Positions 61,535 through 64,000 of a DNA stretch of 64,000 nt are shown in pieces. Under the pieces are notes generated by a model. That model worked only from the letters and a program-made list of their open reading frames with translations, ran no database searches and had not been told where the DNA came from. The position numbers were made by a program, and so were the translations under genes. This DNA is from Desmodus rotundus (lineage: Eukaryota > Chordata > Mammalia > Chiroptera > Phyllostomidae): the NCBI RefSeq assembly GCF_022682495.2, contig NC_071389.1, positions 55,388,239 to 55,452,238 on the forward strand, given 5' to 3'. Each line of letters opens with the position of its first letter. Position 1 is the first letter of the stretch.

Positions 61535-62554
61535 TATACATTCTAAAATCAATTTTATTGAACTAATTTTAACAACACTGTTTATAGTTGGTGGCAGATG
61601 CCCCCAACCAAAACAAAACCATCATGAATGCTTTCAACATATTCAAAATAATCCAGTTTGGTTCTGCATTTGGAATATGGTTAAACTTTTGACATCACAT
61701 AATCAAGCAAATAGTGGTGCATACTACATTAATCAAAAACTTTATGCATTTCATTAAAAAAATCATTTTGCAGGTGGTTTCAGCTTTATAAACAATTGAC
61801 ACATTCCATACTTCATGCTCTGAAAATAAAAAGTGCCCTAAAACTAACTTTTAGGTTTTTCTACTAATATTAATGAATACTATCCAGGGTTATAGGTAGG
61901 AATTGAAGCTTAATATTTTACAGTATGAGGCAATAAGTTACTGATACCTGCTGACACAAACTCCACTCAAACTAAATACATCCTCAATACATTCAAAAAG
62001 ACATTTTGTAAATATTAATATGCTAGTTTATATGCTGCAGTGCAAAAGAAGTGACACCCTACCATTTCCTGAGCTTTAGGGACTTAACATTTCTCACTAC
62101 AACTCTCAATTTAAAATAGGCTCTTTATGATACGAAGCCATGTCAAAACTACACAATTAGGTTTTTGGAAAACTGAAAAGATTGGTCAGAGTTATGATGG
62201 TTTAGGGTAATGAAAAAGTTTTCAAAGCAAAACTATTTACAAAATTACAAAGAATACTGTGGATTTGCACGTAGTATAAAGATCAAAGATAACCTACTGA
62301 TTACCAAATGATCACAATTATCCCTTTCTTTCAAAAATATTACACTGAAAGACTATGGTAAGTTAAAGCATTAAATATACCAACCTGTAGTATATTATAC
62401 ATTTTAACACATTTTTCCATAATGCCCAGTAAAAAGGAATGAGATAAAATATTAAAAATCAGGAAAATAAACATGCTTTTAGGAATGTTTCTGCATCTGT
62501 TATGACAGGGGAAGTGAAAATGCTTTCTCATTAGACCACTCCATATCCTCAAAC
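61535..62554 (-). other. USP33: USP33 3' UTR
   Basis: This is untranslated sequence following the USP33 stop codon (62557-62555). A canonical AATAAA is read on the minus strand at 61559-61554, which would place cleavage 15-25 bases further at about 61,535. The roughly 1-kb length is an inference from that signal. The sequence is AT-rich with no repeats recognised, consistent with a 3' UTR. Confidence 0.7.
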
Positions 62555-62712
62555 CTACAAAGACCGAGTTTCTACTTCAATTTTTTCTTCTGCTTGTAGT
62601 ATATCCGGGTCGATATGAACAACTGGAGGTCGGAGGATAACTTCAGGCCCTCCTCCATATATAGACTGTAGAAAATTCCATGTTTCTTCAGAAATTTGAC
62701 CAGAATCTGCTC
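62555..62712 (-). CDS. USP33: USP33 last coding exon (C-terminus)
   Basis: USP33 is a ubiquitin-specific cysteine protease (also called VDU1). Known members have a zinc-finger UBP domain, a split USP catalytic domain and two C-terminal DUSP domains. This exon starts after a TTTTAG acceptor (62714-62713) and completes a Gly codon begun in the preceding exon. It encodes 51 residues from [20 protein letters not shown] to the C-terminus IEVETRSL, then TAG. The Trp-Asn-Phe and Ile-Tyr-Gly-Gly-Gly-Pro motif is the typical end of a DUSP domain. The last 20 or so residues are acidic. The frame is intact with no disabling change. The 3' UTR continues to about 61535. Confidence 0.97.
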
Positions 62713-63111
62713 CTAAAATTAAGTGTATATAGAAAGAATAATATTTACAAATCTACAAATTCATATTGCAAAAGCTTTCAAAATGTACCCCCCACCCCCA
62801 GCCTGAATCCTCTAGGGACAATTGAGAACTTTTGTAACATGAATCTTCAGACTACTAGCCCACACTGTTATAAGTTGCAACTTTATGGTCTGTCTTAAAA
62901 AGTTAGAGATCCTTTTTCCTAATGCCTATCAACAGCCTTAAAACCTTTCCTCAGATGAAAATTAATGAAAGCTTTTCCACTATTTGCCCTACTTCGTGAA
63001 TGAATTACAGCATTAAGTGGGTAAAGAAGGGGCATAGATGACTAGTGATGATATGGTCTTAAAAGTAGCAAATTACTAACAAGTAAAGGCTTCAATGTTG
63101 GTCAGACTTAC
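62713..63111 (-). other. USP33: USP33 intron
   Basis: This 399-base intron has a GTAAGT donor at 63111 and an AG acceptor at 62714-62713. No repeat or other feature was recognised inside. Confidence 0.9.
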
Positions 63112-63180
63112 CTTGCCTGAGCATCACATTGCCGCATTTAGTGACTGCGATTTTAGTGTTATCGATAGGACCTGGAGGAT
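63112..63180 (-). CDS. USP33: USP33 penultimate coding exon
   Basis: A 69-base exon sits between acceptor TTAACTTAG (63182-63181) and donor CAAG/GTAAGT (63111). It carries two bases of a split codon, 22 whole codons ([20 protein letters not shown] then RQ), and the first base of the next split Gly codon. The Pro-Gly-Pro-Ile motif is a hallmark of DUSP domains, so this is the core of the second DUSP domain. Phase joins exactly to the last exon. Earlier USP33 exons lie beyond the right edge; none was recognised between 63,183 and 64,000. Confidence 0.95.
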
Positions 63181-64000
63181 CTAAGTTAAAAGGAAAAATA
63201 AATGATCAAAATGCACACTTCCCAAATAAATGCACCAAAGAACTGCCTGAAATAACTGAATGATGTCACTGTGTAATCAGACTGATTATTTTTCAGTGGG
63301 ATTAGTAGTTGATTTAGTGGTACTATTAGTCGATTCTTAACTGTCTTTTGAGCTTCTTCCTTCATAGGTCTTAGCTCCCCCAAAACAAAATCAGGAAAGA
63401 GAGTGAGAGAGGCTCGTTCACTACCATCCAAAATCTAATATAAATGGTTTCTTAACTATCCATTTGAGGATTACATGTTAAAATGCAGTTTTAATGCTAT
63501 GAAAGAACAATTCCTTTGTAATTCAAAAAGAAGTTATACAATCCTTAATTTGTTCCAGATGGTCATTATATTAAAAACAATAAAAGCATTATAAAATAAA
63601 ATGTTAAAACAAATCCTTTAATTTTCATTTTTTAATTGAATTTATTGGGGTGAGACTGGTTAACAAAACCCTACAAGTGTCAAGTGCACGACTGAACAAA
63701 ACATCTGACTCTGCATCATACTCCCATCACCCAAAGTAAAGGCTCTCTCTGTCCCCATTTATCCCCACTTTGCCCTCTTCCACCTCCCCCACCCCTCTCC
63801 CCCTGGCTATCACCACATTGTTGTCTGTGTCTATGTGTTTATTTATACACACACACACACACACACACATACATATATTTTTTTTTTTTTTGCTTAATCC
63901 CACACCTTTTTTCACCCAGCCAAATGAATCCTTTTTTAAGAGAACACTTTGTTTTCCCCTTGAATACACAAGTACCTGTTCATTATCAAAATCTGTAAAA
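63181..64000 (-). other. USP33: USP33 intron (partial)
   Basis: This is intronic sequence upstream of the penultimate exon, running off the right edge. It contains an unexplained 81-codon minus-strand open frame at 63186-63431 (see findings) and an L1 fragment at 63,630-63,960. Confidence 0.75.
63630..63960 (-). mobile_element. L1 3' end fragment with CA microsatellite
   Basis: TTGAATTTATTGGGGTGAGA and TAACAAAACCCTACAAGTGT, then a C-rich stretch with CCCTGGCTATCACCACATTG, match the reverse-oriented 3' UTR of a mammalian L1. A (CA)n run (about 63847-63869) followed by a T-run lies within it. Confidence 0.7.

Overview
This is a mammalian, almost certainly bat, genomic segment. It is AT-rich, spliced and intron-dominated, with no operons or bacterial signals. 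The best taxonomic clue is about seventeen copies of a tRNA-derived SINE whose head reads CCCTGGCTGGTGTGGCTCAG and whose tail is a CT-rich tract. This matches the VES-type SINE of yangochiropteran bats. Bat-style half-LINE-1 (ORF1-only) elements and several mariner-type DNA transposon remnants fit the same assignment.

Two protein-coding genes are recognisable, both on the minus strand, in the order known from human chromosome 1p31 (ZZZ3, then USP33 upstream). ZZZ3 occupies about 1-49,650. Its first coding exon (8800-7248) encodes the N-terminal 500 residues. A very long 5' intron separates it from a CpG-island promoter at about 48,525-49,770, where a strong splice donor (49425/49424) marks a likely noncoding first exon. 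The later ZZZ3 exons (SANT/Myb and ZZ zinc-finger parts) lie beyond the left edge. After about 12 kb of intergenic DNA come the last two coding exons and the 3' UTR of USP33 (63180-63112 and 62712 to about 61535). They encode the end of its second DUSP domain and the C-terminus.

The rest is intron and intergenic DNA with layered repeats. These include two processed pseudogenes (UBA52 at about 1.45-1.98 kb, S100A10 at about 18.1-18.7 kb), two complete half-L1 elements (27.9-29.9 kb minus; 58.56-60.56 kb plus), an older half-L1 nested in a mariner MITE (30.6-31.7 kb), an ancient half-L1 (20.4-22.1 kb) and an internally deleted mariner transposon (23.2-23.8 kb). There is also a pair of TA-flanked MITEs (10.6 and 11.6 kb), MER5-like hAT remnants, MaLR LTRs (55-56.5 kb), MIR/L2 fragments and microsatellites.

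No previously undescribed system is evident. The points most worth a second look are a cluster of five CACGTG E-boxes and a separate TCTCGCGA/YY1-type block in the ZZZ3 CpG island, the shared ORF2-less architecture of the half-L1 copies, the nested insertion with a 14-bp target duplication, a 29-bp near-perfect palindrome with a smaller relative beside it, and a 64-bp direct duplication at 54 kb. All identifications are by reading and recall; no alignment or database search was run.
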